Notes: generated from the letters alone by a model not told the origin. Counted from the first letter of the stretch, positions 19,646-28,358 are shown. The stretch is 31,610 bases of DNA from an uncultured Amaricoccus sp. (GCF_937858865.1 NZ_CALLYO010000583.1:1-31610); one strand, 5' to 3'. Numbers and translations are program-made.

Positions 19646-21174
19646 TCGGCAGCCTCCTTGTGGCTGGCGCTGAAATCCTCGGGGAAGTGCCGGAGCGCCG
19701 ACATCACCGGGAAGGGGGTGAAGCCCCCGAGGGCGCAGAGCGAGCCGTCCTTCATGGTATCACAGAGGTCGGTCAGGATCTCGACCCCCGCCGCGTCGCC
19801 GCGGGCGATGCGGTCGATGGTCTCGACTCCCCGGACCGAGCCGATGCGGCAGGGGGTGCACTTGCCGCAGCTCTCGACGGCGCAGAACTCCATGGCGAAG
19901 CGGGCCATCTTCATCATGTCGACCGTGTCGTCGAAGACGACGATGCCGGCGTGGCCGATCAGCCCGCCCTGGCCGTCGAACTCCTCGTAGCCGAAGGGGG
20001 TGTCGAACTTGCCGACCGGCATGTAGGCGCCGAGCGGGCCGCCGACCTGCACCGCCTTCACCGGCCGGCCGGAGGCGGTGCCGCCGCCGATCTCCTCGAC
20101 GATCTCGCCGAGCGTCATGCCGAAGGCGGTCTCGAAAAGGCCGCCGTACCTGACGTTGCCGGCGATCTGCAGCGGGATGGTGCCGCGCGAGCGCCCGAGG
20201 CCGAAGTCCTTGTAGAAGGCCGCGCCCTTCTCGAGGATCACCGGGACCGAGGCGAGGGAGATCACGTTGTTGATGATGGTCGGCTTGCCGAAGAGGCCGG
20301 CGATCGCCGGCAGCGGCGGCTTGGCGCGGACAACGCCGCGCTTGCCCTCGAGCGAGTTGAGCAGGCTCGTCTCCTCGCCGCAGACGTAGGCGCCGGCGCC
20401 GACGCGCACCTCCATGTCGAAGGCCCGGTCCGAGCCGAGCACCGAGCGGCCGAGGAGGCCGGCGTCGCGCGCGATGGCGATCGCGGCCTGCATTGCCGCG
20501 ATGGCGTCGGGATATTCCGAGCGGACGTAGAGATAGCCCATGTCGGCGCCGACGGCGATGCCGGCGATCACCATGCCCTCGATCAGCACGAAGGGGTCGC
20601 CCTCCATGATCATCCGGTCGGCGAAGGTGCCGCTGTCGCCCTCGTCGGCGTTGCAGACCACGTACTTGCGATCGGCCTTCGCGTCGAGGACCGTGGCCCA
20701 CTTGATGCCGGTCGGGAAGCCGGCGCCGCCGCGGCCGCGAAGGCCGCTCCCGGTCACCTCGTCGACGATGGCGCGGCCGTCCATCCCGAGCGCCCGGCGC
20801 AGGCCGGCGAGGCCGCCGTTCGCCTCGTACTCGGCGAGCGAGAGCGGGTCGGTGAGGCCGCAGCGGGCGAAGGTGAGCCGGGTCTGGCGGGCGAAGAAGG
20901 GGATTGCCTCGACCGGCCCGAGCGCCAGCGGATGTGCGCCGAAGCCGGCATCGAAAAGGCCCGGCACGTCCGCCGCGGAGACGGGCCCGAAGGCGGTGCG
21001 CCCGGCCGCCGTCTCGACCTCGAGGAGGGGCTCGAGCCAGATCATGCCGCGGGTGCCGTTGCGAACCAGTTCGACGGCGAGGCCGCGGCGCTCGGCCTCG
21101 GCGGCGACGGCGCGCGCCACGGCATCGGCGCCGAGGGCGCGGGCGGCGGCGTCGCGGGGGACGTAGATCCTCAT
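19642..21174 (-). CDS. fdsB: NAD-dependent formate dehydrogenase beta (FMN/NADH) subunit
   Basis: FdsB passes electrons from the formate site to NAD+ through FMN and an iron-sulfur cluster; it is related to NuoF. The protein has 510 residues. An N-terminal thioredoxin-like domain of about 125 residues is followed by the FMN/NADH domain with GRGGAGFPTG at 147-156 and CNADEGDSGTF from 174. The [4Fe-4S] ligands are C436, C439 and C442 in ESCGKCTPCR plus C480. I chose the ATG at 21174, which overlaps the fdsG stop as ATGA; the longer open frame upstream is antisense overlap with nothing conserved. Confidence 0.96.
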   Translation of the reverse strand: MRIYVPRDAAARALGADAVARAVAAEAERRGLAVELVRNGTRGMIWLEPLLEVETAAGRTAFGPVSAADVPGLFDAGFGAHPLALGPVEAIPFFARQTRLTFARCGLTDPLSLAEYEANGGLAGLRRALGMDGRAIVDEVTGSGLRGRGGAGFPTGIKWATVLDAKADRKYVVCNADEGDSGTFADRMIMEGDPFVLIEGMVIAGIAVGADMGYLYVRSEYPDAIAAMQAAIAIARDAGLLGRSVLGSDRAFDMEVRVGAGAYVCGEETSLLNSLEGKRGVVRAKPPLPAIAGLFGKPTIINNVISLASVPVILEKGAAFYKDFGLGRSRGTIPLQIAGNVRYGGLFETAFGMTLGEIVEEIGGGTASGRPVKAVQVGGPLGAYMPVGKFDTPFGYEEFDGQGGLIGHAGIVVFDDTVDMMKMARFAMEFCAVESCGKCTPCRIGSVRGVETIDRIARGDAAGVEILTDLCDTMKDGSLCALGGFTPFPVMSALRHFPEDFSASHKEAAE

Positions 21175-21647
21175 GCGCCCGCCTCCTCGAGGAGCGCGGC
21201 GACGCGCTCGGGCGAGGCGCGGCCGAGCGGCACGTCGTCGAGCATCGCCGAGGGGCCGCAGGCGCAGAGCCCGAGGCAGTAGACCGGCTCGACCGTCAGC
21301 CGCCCGTCGGCTGTGGTGCCGTGCCAGTCGACCCCGAGGCGGGCAAGCGTCTCGGCGGCCGCCGCCTCGCCGCCCATCGCCTGGCAGGCCTCGGCGCGGC
21401 AGAGGCGCAGCACGTGGCGGCCGCCCGGCTCGGCGCGGAAGTCGTGGTAGAAGGAGACGACGCCGTGCACCTCGGCGCGCGTCTGGTTCAGCGCCTCGGC
21501 GATCATCGGCACTGCCTGCTGCGGCACATGGCCGAAGGCCTCCTGCAGCGCGTGCAGCATCGGCAGCAACGGCCCCTCGCGCCCGAGATGCTCCTCGATG
21601 ATGGCGGCGATATGTTCGGTCGTTGGCGCTGCCTGACTCGGTCGCAT
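21171..21647 (-). CDS. fdsG: NAD-dependent formate dehydrogenase gamma subunit
   Basis: FdsG is a thioredoxin-like [2Fe-2S] subunit related to NuoE and forms the diaphorase part together with FdsB. From the ATG at 21647 it has 158 residues. Cluster ligands are C83 and C88 in LCRAEACQAMG and C124 and C128 in YCLGLCACGP. GGGAGGGG lies just upstream of this ATG as a strong ribosome site, and homologs start at this length, so I reject the longer frame that begins at 21773. It is the first gene of the fdsGBA-fdhD-fdsD operon. Confidence 0.94.
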   Translation of the reverse strand: MRPSQAAPTTEHIAAIIEEHLGREGPLLPMLHALQEAFGHVPQQAVPMIAEALNQTRAEVHGVVSFYHDFRAEPGGRHVLRLCRAEACQAMGGEAAAAETLARLGVDWHGTTADGRLTVEPVYCLGLCACGPSAMLDDVPLGRASPERVAALLEEAGA

Positions 21648-21702
21648 GACGACCCCTCCCGGTGGCTCGGTCCTTCCGTCCCATCTGGCCCGCATCCATG
21701 CA

Positions 21703-21747
21703 GATCTCAATATCGACGTTTCGTGGATCGATAGGGATCTCTTATCG
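21703..21747 (-). promoter_or_regulatory. Putative LysR operator pair upstream of fdsG
   Basis: At 21729-21747 the dyad CGATA-N9-TATCG contains the exact LysR-box pattern T-N11-A (T at 21732, A at 21744). A related half site lies nearby: GATCTC followed by TATCG occurs at 21703-21715 and again at 21736-21747. The copies are about 32-33 bp apart, close to three helical turns. Such paired sites are the usual layout for a LysR tetramer. The regulator gene directly upstream makes this a good candidate for control of the fds operon. Confidence 0.6.
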
Positions 21748-21781
21748 GCGCGGTGGGAACCCTTGGACTCCATTACCTTCT

Positions 21782-21810
21782 ATAATAGCCCGCCGTGCCG
21801 CCGATTTCAT
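21782..21810 (-). promoter_or_regulatory. Candidate promoter in the fdsR-fdsG spacer
   Basis: On the minus strand ATGAAA (21810-21805) is followed after 17 bp by TATTAT (21787-21782), which matches the -10 consensus at five of six bases. It lies in one of the few AT-rich stretches here. Transcription would start near 21775, upstream of the LysR-like sites. So either the regulator binds downstream of this start, or a second, weaker promoter closer to fdsG is the regulated one. Confidence 0.4.
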
Positions 21811-21833
21811 GGGCAATCGACCATTCTTGACCC

Positions 21834-22736
21834 TCAGCCGAACCCCGCCTCGCCCACGTCCGAGATCGACCGGCTCATCTGCACCAGCGCCTCGAGGATC
21901 GGCGTGTGCGGCTCGCGGTAGGGGGCGATCAGGCCGACCGAGTGCGGCGGGCGGATCGCGCGCATCGGGATCACCCGGAGCGGCCGGCCGACGGCGAGGA
22001 ACTCGGCGAGCTGGCGCGGCAGGATCGTCCCCCAGTCGCCGGCCTCGACATGCGCCATGATCACGACGGTCGAGTTCGACTGGATGGCGGCATCGGCGGC
22101 GATGCCGGCCTCGTAGAGGTTCTGGTTGACGATGCGCCGGTTCTGCATGTCGGGGGTGAGCAGGCAGAGCGGCAGGCCGGCGAGATCCTCCCAGGCGATC
22201 TCGGCCCGGTCGGCGAGCGGATGGTCCTCGCGGCAGACCCAGCGATAGGTCTCGCGGTAGAGCGGCACGGCTGTCACCTGCCCGAGCGGCTCGTTGTCGA
22301 GATAGGAGATGCCGGCGTCGACCTGCAGGTTCTCGATCATGGCGAGGATCTCGATCGAGGTCTGCGAGCGGATGGTGAAGCGCACGTTGGGATGCGCGCG
22401 GCTGAAGCGCACGGTCAGCCCGGCCGCCACCGTCAGCGCCGTCGGGATGATGGCGAGGCGCAGGTCGCCCGAGAGCCCGTGCCGCGCCGCCCGCATCTCC
22501 TCCCTGAGCGTCCGGGTGTCGCCGACGATGCGCCGCGCCCAGTGCAGCACCCGCTGCCCCTCGGGCGTCAGGCCGCCGAAGCGCGAGCTGCGCCAGACCA
22601 GCATCACCCCGAGCTGTCCCTCGAGCTGCTTGATCCCGGCCGACAGGGTCGGCTGGGTGATGCCGAGGCTCTCGGCCGCCCGGCCGAAATGCTCCTCGCG
22701 GGCGAGGGCGATGAACATCTCGAGCTTGTCGATCAA
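21834..22736 (-). CDS. fdsR: LysR-type regulator, probably of the formate dehydrogenase operon
   Basis: This LysR-family transcription factor is encoded immediately upstream of, and in the same direction as, fdsG. An N-terminal helix-turn-helix (EMFIALAREEHFGRAAESLG, then ITQPTLSAGIKQLEGQLG) is followed by an effector-binding domain. I chose the TTG at 22736 (300 residues) because homologs begin IDKLEMF and GGGGGG precedes it. An ATG at 22763 would add nine poorly conserved residues. In Cupriavidus necator a LysR protein, FdsR, controls the fds operon, so the name is by context. A LysR-box dyad lies between this gene and fdsG. The divergent purine permease gene could be another target. Confidence 0.85.
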   Translation of the reverse strand: MIDKLEMFIALAREEHFGRAAESLGITQPTLSAGIKQLEGQLGVMLVWRSSRFGGLTPEGQRVLHWARRIVGDTRTLREEMRAARHGLSGDLRLAIIPTALTVAAGLTVRFSRAHPNVRFTIRSQTSIEILAMIENLQVDAGISYLDNEPLGQVTAVPLYRETYRWVCREDHPLADRAEIAWEDLAGLPLCLLTPDMQNRRIVNQNLYEAGIAADAAIQSNSTVVIMAHVEAGDWGTILPRQLAEFLAVGRPLRVIPMRAIRPPHSVGLIAPYREPHTPILEALVQMSRSISDVGEAGFG

Positions 22737-22902
22737 GGAAACCCCCCGGCATGATCGCGGCATCCGCGCCCGAGGCTAGCGCACTCCGCCTGCGAGGGAA
22801 GCCCGCCGTCGCGCGGCGGGCGGACTTTCAGGCATATCCCGAAGGTGCTTTCGCGGCGGGCCATCTGGACAGAATGCCGCAGAAAACTGACCATCGCCGC
22901 AC

Positions 22903-22958
22903 GGACCGGATCGGGAACAGCGCCTCGCGCCTGGGCACCCGCAACGACAGGACCGGAT
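22903..22958 (+). repeat. Nine-base direct repeat in the permease leader
   Basis: GGACCGGAT occurs at 22903-22911 and again at 22950-22958, 47 bp apart, within the 220-nt spacer between fdsR and the permease gene. The second copy is about 26 nt before the permease ATG. It could be a repeated operator half site. Nothing else in the spacer is convincing apart from the AGGAG ribosome site. Confidence 0.35.
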
Positions 22959-22983
22959 TCACCCAAATCAGGAGAAACGCCGG

Positions 22984-24459
22984 ATGGCAATAGCCACGCA
23001 TCCCGTCGACGAGGTGCTGCCAGCACCGAAGCTCTTCACCCTCGGCCTGCAGCACGTGCTCGTCATGTATGCCGGCGCCATCGCCGTCCCGCTCATCATC
23101 GGCCGCGCCCTCGCGCTCGAGCCGAGGGACGTCGCCTTCCTGATCTCCGCCGACCTCTTCGTCTGCGGCATCGTCTCCATCATGCAGTCCTTCGGCATGG
23201 GCCGGTATTTCGGCATCAAGCTGCCGGTGATGATGGGCGTCACCTTCGCCTCGGTCGGCCCGATGGTCTCCATGGCGGTCGCCAACCCCGGCCCGGACGG
23301 CGCGCGCATCATCTTCGGCGCGATCATCGGCGCCGGCGCCATCGCCATCCTGCTCGCGCCGCTGATGAGCCGGCTGCTGCGGTTCTTCCCGCCGGTGGTC
23401 ACCGGGACGATCATCCTCGTCATCGGCGTCTCGCTGATGCGCGTGGGCATCAACTGGATCTTCGGCAACCCGGTCGGCCCGACCGCGCCGCGGCTCGTCA
23501 ACCCCGAGCATACCGCCTGGCTCGATTCGCTGCGCGGCCTCGGCACGGCGGTGCCGCCGATCCCCGAGGGGCTGAAGCTCGCGCCGACCGTCAACAACCC
23601 GGCCTATGCCTCGATCTCCAACATCGTCCTGTCGCTCGTCGTGCTCGGCGTCGTCGTCGGCATCGCCCGCTTCGGCCGCGGGTTCATGTCGAACATCGCC
23701 GTGCTCGTCGGCATCATCGTCGGCGGCATCATCGCCGCGGCGCTCGGCATGATGGACTTCCACAAGGTGGGCGAGGCGGCCTGGTTTGCGCCGATCACCC
23801 CCTTCCACTTCGGCACGCCGGTCTTCCACGTCGTCCCGATCATCACCATGACCCTCGTCATGATCGTCGTCATGATCGAGTCGACCGGCATGTTCCTGGC
23901 GCTGAGCGACATGACCGGCAAGAAGATCACCCCGACCGAGCTCTCCGCCGGGCTGCGCATGGACGGCCTCGGCACCATCCTCGGCGGCATGTTCAACACC
24001 TTCCCCTACACCTCCTTCTCGCAGAACGTCGGCCTCGTCGGCGTGACCGGGGTGCGCTCGCGCTTCGTCTGCGTCGCCGGCGGCGCCATCATGATCGTGC
24101 TCGGCCTCATCCCCAAGATGGGCGCGCTGGTCGAGGCGCTGCCGACGGTGGTGCTGGGCGGCGCGGGCGTCGTGATGTTCGGCATGGTCGCCGCCACCGG
24201 CATCCGCATCCTCGCGGCGGTGGACTTCAAGACGAGCCGCAACAACCTGTTCATCGTTGCGATCTCGCTCGGCCTGAGCATGATCCCGCTGGTGGCGCCG
24301 GACTTCGAGATGTGGCTGCCGCACGCCATCGAGCCGCTGATCGACTCCGGCATCCTGCTCGCCGCGATCAGCTCGGTGGCGCTCAACATGATCTTCAACG
24401 GTGCCGGCGGCAGCGAGGAGGATCTCCGCGCCGCGGCCATGGCCGACGGCGGCCACTGA
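22984..24459 (+). CDS. NCS2-family xanthine/uracil permease
   Basis: This is an inner-membrane, proton-coupled nucleobase transporter with about 14 membrane segments. The protein has 491 residues. Family motifs are present: QHVLVMYAGAIAVPLIIG at the first helix, an acidic residue in VVMIESTGMFLAL (helix 8), the signature SQNVGLVGVTGVRSRFV (helix 10), and ALPTVVLGGAGVVMFGMV. The helix 8 and helix 10 style is closer to xanthine and urate carriers than to uracil carriers, but substrate choice cannot be settled from sequence. An AGGAG ribosome site precedes the ATG. A perfect palindromic terminator follows. There are no purine catabolism genes alongside it. Confidence 0.92.
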   Translation: MAIATHPVDEVLPAPKLFTLGLQHVLVMYAGAIAVPLIIGRALALEPRDVAFLISADLFVCGIVSIMQSFGMGRYFGIKLPVMMGVTFASVGPMVSMAVANPGPDGARIIFGAIIGAGAIAILLAPLMSRLLRFFPPVVTGTIILVIGVSLMRVGINWIFGNPVGPTAPRLVNPEHTAWLDSLRGLGTAVPPIPEGLKLAPTVNNPAYASISNIVLSLVVLGVVVGIARFGRGFMSNIAVLVGIIVGGIIAAALGMMDFHKVGEAAWFAPITPFHFGTPVFHVVPIITMTLVMIVVMIESTGMFLALSDMTGKKITPTELSAGLRMDGLGTILGGMFNTFPYTSFSQNVGLVGVTGVRSRFVCVAGGAIMIVLGLIPKMGALVEALPTVVLGGAGVVMFGMVAATGIRILAAVDFKTSRNNLFIVAISLGLSMIPLVAPDFEMWLPHAIEPLIDSGILLAAISSVALNMIFNGAGGSEEDLRAAAMADGGH

Positions 24460-24475
24460 GCCCGCACGAACCGCG

Positions 24476-24503
24476 AAGGGGCCCGGCGCGCGCCGGGCCC
24501 CTT
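24476..24503. terminator. Perfect palindromic terminator after the permease gene
   Basis: AAGGGGCCCGGCGC is followed directly by its reverse complement, giving a 28-bp perfect palindrome that can fold into a stem of about 12 bp. It has A residues on one side and T residues on the other, so it can act in both directions, ending the permease transcript and the tRNA transcript that comes toward it. Confidence 0.8.
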
Positions 24504-24539
24504 CGGCATTGGCAGGGGCCACCCGCCGCGGCGCGCCCC

Positions 24540-24615
24540 TGGTAGGCCCGGCAGGATTCGAACCTGCAACCCAAGCGTTATGAGCGCTCTGCTCTGACCG
24601 TTGAGCTACGGGCCC
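24540..24615 (-). tRNA. tRNA with CAU anticodon, probably tRNA-Ile2
   Basis: A complete 76-nt cloverleaf including an encoded CCA. The acceptor arm is GGGCCCG/CGGGCCT with discriminator A73; the D-stem is GCTC/GAGC; the anticodon stem is GAGCG/CGCTT with loop CTCATAA; the T-arm is GCAGG/CCTGC with TTCGAAT. The anticodon is CAU, read as Met by simple tables. The acceptor pairs C4-G69 and C5-G68 match tRNA-Ile2, whose C34 is changed to lysidine by TilS, and not elongator tRNA-Met, which in E. coli has U4-A69 and A5-U68. It is clearly not the initiator, as the anticodon stem lacks three G-C pairs in a row. Confidence 0.9.
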
Positions 24616-24623
24616 CCGGCCCC

Positions 24624-24652
24624 TGCTAGCTTGGCCGGGTCGCGAGCGTCAA
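24624..24652 (-). promoter_or_regulatory. Likely promoter of the tRNA gene
   Basis: On the minus strand TTGACG (24652-24647) is followed after 17 bp by CTAGCA (24629-24624). Transcription would begin about 2 nt before the mature 5' end of the tRNA. The -35 matches the consensus at five of six bases; the -10 is weak. Confidence 0.45.
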
Positions 24653-24720
24653 GCGCGTGTTCCCTTGGCCGTGCGCATGCGCTAGAGGGGCGGCGCGGGA
24701 GTGCGCAGCGGAGACGTGTC

Positions 24721-25764
24721 GTGACCGATCGCCGGAACGGGCTGACCTATGCCGATGCCGGCGTCGACATCGACGCCGGCAACGCGCTGGTGGAGCGGAT
24801 CAAGCCGGCGGCGGCGGCCACGGCGCGGCCGGGAGTGATGGCGGGCCTGGGCGGCTTCGGCGCGCTCTTCGACCTCAGGGCCGCCGGATACGCCGATCCG
24901 GTGCTCGTGGCGGCGACCGACGGGGTGGGGACGAAGCTGAGGCTCGCGATCGAGACCGGGCGGCTCGGCAGCGTCGGGATCGACCTCGTCGCGATGTGCG
25001 TGAACGACCTCGTGTGCGAGGGGGCCGAGCCGCTCCTCTTCCTCGACTATTTCGCGACCGGCCGGCTCGACGTCGAGGCGGCCGCGGCGGTGATCGAGGG
25101 GATCGCGGCGGGCTGCGCCGAGGCCGGAGCGGCGCTGGTCGGCGGCGAGACGGCGGAGATGCCGGGGATGTACGCGGGCGGCGACTTCGATCTCGCCGGG
25201 TTCGCCGTCGGGGCGATGGAGCGGGGGAGCGCGCTGCCGCAGGCGGTGGCGGCGGGCGATGTGCTCATCGGGCTCGCCTCGAGCGGCGTGCATTCCAACG
25301 GCTTCAGCCTGGTGCGGCGCATCGTGGCGGCAAGCGGACTCGGGTGGGAGGCGGCCTCGCCCTTCGGCGAGGGAAGCCTCGGCGCGGCGTTGCTCACGCC
25401 GACGCGCATCTACGTGCGGCCGGCGCTGGCGGCGATCCGGGCCGGGGGCGTGCGGGGTCTCGCGCATGTGACCGGCGGCGGGCTGACCGAGAATCTGCCG
25501 CGGGTGCTGCCGGCGGGGCTGGGGGCGGCGATCGACCTCGACGCCTGGCCGCTGCCGCCGGTCTTCGCCTGGCTGCGCGACGCGGGCGGGGTGACCGAGG
25601 CGGAGATGCTGAAGACCTTCAACTGCGGCATCGGCATGGTCGCCGTGGTGGCGCCGGACCGGGCGGAGGCGCTCGCCGGCCTGCTCGAGCAGGCGGGCGA
25701 GGCGCCGATCGCCATCGGGCAGGTGGTGCCGGGGGCCGGCGTGCGCTATTCGGGGGCGCTGTGA
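24721..25764 (+). CDS. purM: Phosphoribosylformylglycinamidine cyclo-ligase (AIR synthetase)
   Basis: PurM closes the imidazole ring of purines in an ATP-dependent step of de novo purine synthesis. From the GTG at 24721 the protein has 347 residues. Conserved blocks are TDGVGTKL at 66-73, [13 protein letters not shown] ending at 151, [13 protein letters not shown] and [14 protein letters not shown] chose the GTG because GGAG lies 7 nt upstream and homologs start near [13 protein letters not shown]; the open frame further upstream crosses the tRNA gene. Its stop overlaps the purN start as GTGA, so the two enzymes are translationally coupled. Confidence 0.96.
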   Translation: MTDRRNGLTYADAGVDIDAGNALVERIKPAAAATARPGVMAGLGGFGALFDLRAAGYADPVLVAATDGVGTKLRLAIETGRLGSVGIDLVAMCVNDLVCEGAEPLLFLDYFATGRLDVEAAAAVIEGIAAGCAEAGAALVGGETAEMPGMYAGGDFDLAGFAVGAMERGSALPQAVAAGDVLIGLASSGVHSNGFSLVRRIVAASGLGWEAASPFGEGSLGAALLTPTRIYVRPALAAIRAGGVRGLAHVTGGGLTENLPRVLPAGLGAAIDLDAWPLPPVFAWLRDAGGVTEAEMLKTFNCGIGMVAVVAPDRAEALAGLLEQAGEAPIAIGQVVPGAGVRYSGAL

Positions 25765-26363
25765 GGCGCAGGCGGGTCGCCATCCTCATCTCCGGGGGCG
25801 GCTCGAACATGCTGGCGCTGGCGCGGGACATGGCGGCCGCCGATCATCCGGCCGAGGTCTGCCTCGTGCTCGCGAACCGCCCGGAGGCCGGCGGGCTGGT
25901 GCGGGCGCGGGAACTCGGGCTGCCGGTGGCGGCGGTCGATCACCGCGCGTTCGGGGCCGACAGGGCGGCCTTCGAGGCGGCGATGGCGCGGCCGCTGGCG
26001 GAGAGCGGGGCGGAGATCCTGTGCCTCGCCGGCTTCATGCGGGTGCTGACGCCGCGGTTCATCGCCGCCTGGGAAGGGCGGATGCTCAACATCCATCCGT
26101 CGATCCTGCCGCTCTTCCCCGGGCTCGACACCCATGCCCGGGCGCTGGCGGCCGGGATGGCGGTGCATGGCTGCACCGTCCACGAGGTGACGGCCGAGCT
26201 CGATTCGGGGCCGATCCTCGGGCAGGCAGTGATCGCGGTCGAGGCAGGCGACACGCCGGCGAGCCTCGCGGCGCGACTCCTTCCCATGGAGCACCGGCTC
26301 TATCCCGCCGTCCTGCGGCGGTTCGCCTCGGGGGACCGGCGGCCGGTGGCGATCCTCGGGTGA
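25761..26363 (+). CDS. purN: Phosphoribosylglycinamide formyltransferase (GAR transformylase)
   Basis: PurN moves a formyl group from 10-formyltetrahydrofolate to glycinamide ribonucleotide in purine synthesis. From the overlapping GTG the protein has 200 residues. The glycine-rich phosphate loop ISGGGSNM is at 10-17. Catalytic residues are N110 and H112 in [14 protein letters not shown] and D148 in [11 protein letters not shown]. It is the second gene of purMN and ends before a strong bidirectional terminator. Confidence 0.96.
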   Translation: MRRRRVAILISGGGSNMLALARDMAAADHPAEVCLVLANRPEAGGLVRARELGLPVAAVDHRAFGADRAAFEAAMARPLAESGAEILCLAGFMRVLTPRFIAAWEGRMLNIHPSILPLFPGLDTHARALAAGMAVHGCTVHEVTAELDSGPILGQAVIAVEAGDTPASLAARLLPMEHRLYPAVLRRFASGDRRPVAILG

Positions 26364-26390
26364 AGCCCGCGGACGCACGGTGCCAAAAGA

Positions 26391-26422
26391 AAATCCCCGC
26401 CGACCGGCGTCGGCGGGGATTT
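26391..26422. terminator. Strong bidirectional intrinsic terminator
   Basis: AAATCCCCGCCGAC pairs perfectly with GTCGGCGGGGATTT over 14 bp, with the 4-nt loop CGGC. A-rich sequence lies before it and T-rich after it, so it serves both purN and the converging sulfate-activation gene. Confidence 0.9.
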
Positions 26423-26441
26423 CTTCCTTCGGCAGTGCCCG

Positions 26442-28148
26442 TCAGGCCCGGATCAGCCCCATGTTCTCTAGCTTCAGGATCACCTGCTGGGCGCAGTAGT
26501 CGACGTCGAGGTTCTCGGTGTCGAGCACGAGCTCGGGCGTCTTCGGCGCCTCGTAGGGGTCGGAGATGCCGGTGAATTCCTTGATCTTCCCCTCGCGCGC
26601 CAGCTTGTAGAGCCCCTTGCGGTCGCGCCGCTCGCACTCCTCGAGGCTGGTCGCGACGTGCACCTCGACGAAGGCGCCGTAGGCCTCGACCATCTCGCGC
26701 ACCGCGCCGCGGGTCGCCTCGTAGGGCGCGATCGGCGCGCAGAGGGCGATGCCGCCGTTCTTGGTGATCTCCGAGGCGACATAGCCGATGCGGCGGATGT
26801 TGATGTCCCTGTGCTCCTTGGAGAATCCGAGCTCGCTCGACAGGTGCTTGCGCACCACGTCGCCGTCGAGCAGCGTCACCGGCCGCCCGCCCATCTCCAT
26901 GAGCTTGGTCATCAGCGCGTTGGCGATCGTCGATTTGCCCGAGCCGGAGAGGCCGGTGAAGAAGACGGTGAAGCCCTGCCTGGCGCGCGCCGGCTTCGAC
27001 TTGCGGAGCTCGGCGACGACGGCGGGGAAGGAGAACCAGTCGGGGACCTCGAGCCCCTCCTGCAGGCGCCGGCGCAGCTCGGTGCCGGAGATGTCGAGGA
27101 TCGTCATTCCTTCCTCGACCTCGTCGCGCGGCTCATACTGCGCCTTCTCCTGGACGTAGACCATCTGCTTGAAGTCGACCATCTCGACGCCGATCTCGTC
27201 CTGGTGCTTGCCGAAGAGCTCCTGCGCCTCGTAGGGGCCGTAGAAGGGATTGCCCTTCGAATCCTTGCCCGGCCCGGCATGGTCGCGCCCGACGATCATG
27301 TGGGTGCAGCCGTGGTTGCGCCGGATGATGCCGTGCCAGACCGCCTCGCGCGGGCCGCCCATGCGCATGGCGAGGTTGAGGAGCGAGAGCGTGGTCGTCG
27401 AGGCCGGATACTGGTCGAGCACCGCCTCGTAGCAGCGCACGCGGGTGAAATGGTCGATGTCGCCGGGCTTGGTCATGCCGACGACCGGGTGAATGAGCAG
27501 GTTCGCCTGAGCCTCGCGGGCGGCGCGGAAGGTCAGCTCCTGGTGCGCCCGGTGCAGCGGGTTGCGGGTCTGGAAGGCGACGATCCGCCGCCAGCCGAGC
27601 TTGCGGAAATAGGCGCGCAGCTCGTTCGGCGTGTTGCGCCGCGAGCGGAAGTCGTAGTGCACCGGCTGCTGGATGCCGGTGATCGGCCCGCCGAGGTAGA
27701 CGGGCCCCGAGCGGTTGACGAGGAAGTTCACCGTCGGATGCGCCGTGTCCTCGGTGGCGAAGACGCCGCGCGCCTCGGCCAGCCGGTCCGGCGTCCAGCG
27801 GTCGGTGACCGACATGATGGCGAGGATGACGCCTTCCTGGTCGCGCAGGGCGATGTCCTGGCCGGGCTCGATCGTCGCGGCGAAGGCCTCGCTCACGTCG
27901 AGGGTGATCGGCATCGGCCAGAGGGTGCCGTCGGCGAGGCGCATCTCGCGGACCACGCCGTCGTAGTCCTCCTGCCCGAGGAAGCCCTTGAGCGGGTGGA
28001 AGCCGCCGTTCATCAGCAGCTCGAGGTCGCAGATCTGGCGAGGCGTCAGGTCCCAGGACGGCAGGTCCGCCGCCTCGAGCTTGAGCTTCGCCGCGCTGTC
28101 GGCCGAAACGTAGAGCTCGGGGATCGGCGTGAGATTGCTGGCAGTCAT
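26442..28148 (-). CDS. Bifunctional sulfate adenylyltransferase / APS kinase
   Basis: This fusion activates sulfate: ATP sulfurylase makes APS, and APS kinase phosphorylates it to PAPS. The protein has 568 residues. The N-terminal part (about 1-390) is the homodimeric Sat type, with QTRNPLHRAHQ from 193 and GRDHAGPG at 287-294. The C-terminal part (about 391-568) is a kinase with Walker A GLSGSGKS at 399-406 and DGDVVRKHL. So the order is Sat then kinase, unlike the kinase-first order in animal PAPS synthases. The kinase P-loop is intact, so both activities are expected. It stands alone, with no cysDH or cysI next to it. Confidence 0.95.
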   Translation of the reverse strand: MTASNLTPIPELYVSADSAAKLKLEAADLPSWDLTPRQICDLELLMNGGFHPLKGFLGQEDYDGVVREMRLADGTLWPMPITLDVSEAFAATIEPGQDIALRDQEGVILAIMSVTDRWTPDRLAEARGVFATEDTAHPTVNFLVNRSGPVYLGGPITGIQQPVHYDFRSRRNTPNELRAYFRKLGWRRIVAFQTRNPLHRAHQELTFRAAREAQANLLIHPVVGMTKPGDIDHFTRVRCYEAVLDQYPASTTTLSLLNLAMRMGGPREAVWHGIIRRNHGCTHMIVGRDHAGPGKDSKGNPFYGPYEAQELFGKHQDEIGVEMVDFKQMVYVQEKAQYEPRDEVEEGMTILDISGTELRRRLQEGLEVPDWFSFPAVVAELRKSKPARARQGFTVFFTGLSGSGKSTIANALMTKLMEMGGRPVTLLDGDVVRKHLSSELGFSKEHRDINIRRIGYVASEITKNGGIALCAPIAPYEATRGAVREMVEAYGAFVEVHVATSLEECERRDRKGLYKLAREGKIKEFTGISDPYEAPKTPELVLDTENLDVDYCAQQVILKLENMGLIRA

Positions 28149-28358
28149 TTCTGGGGTACCTCGGAAAGCTGATTCGACAGGGCGGTCCTAGCAGCCGCGC
28201 CGCGCGCGGTCAAAGCGCCTCGGGCCGTTCATCATGATAAATTCGCCGCGGTGCAGCATCGGCGAACGCGCCTGAAATCAAAGTCGATTCCGGTGCCCCG
28301 CCGGCGCAATATCGCTGCGCGGACCCGCGAGCGGTTGTCCGCCGGGGCGCGGACGGCT

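Noticed and set aside
24540..24615. Integration site or genomic-island boundary at the tRNA
   Set aside because: There is no integrase, no repeated tRNA end and no change in gene character nearby; purMN and the permease are ordinary chromosomal genes.
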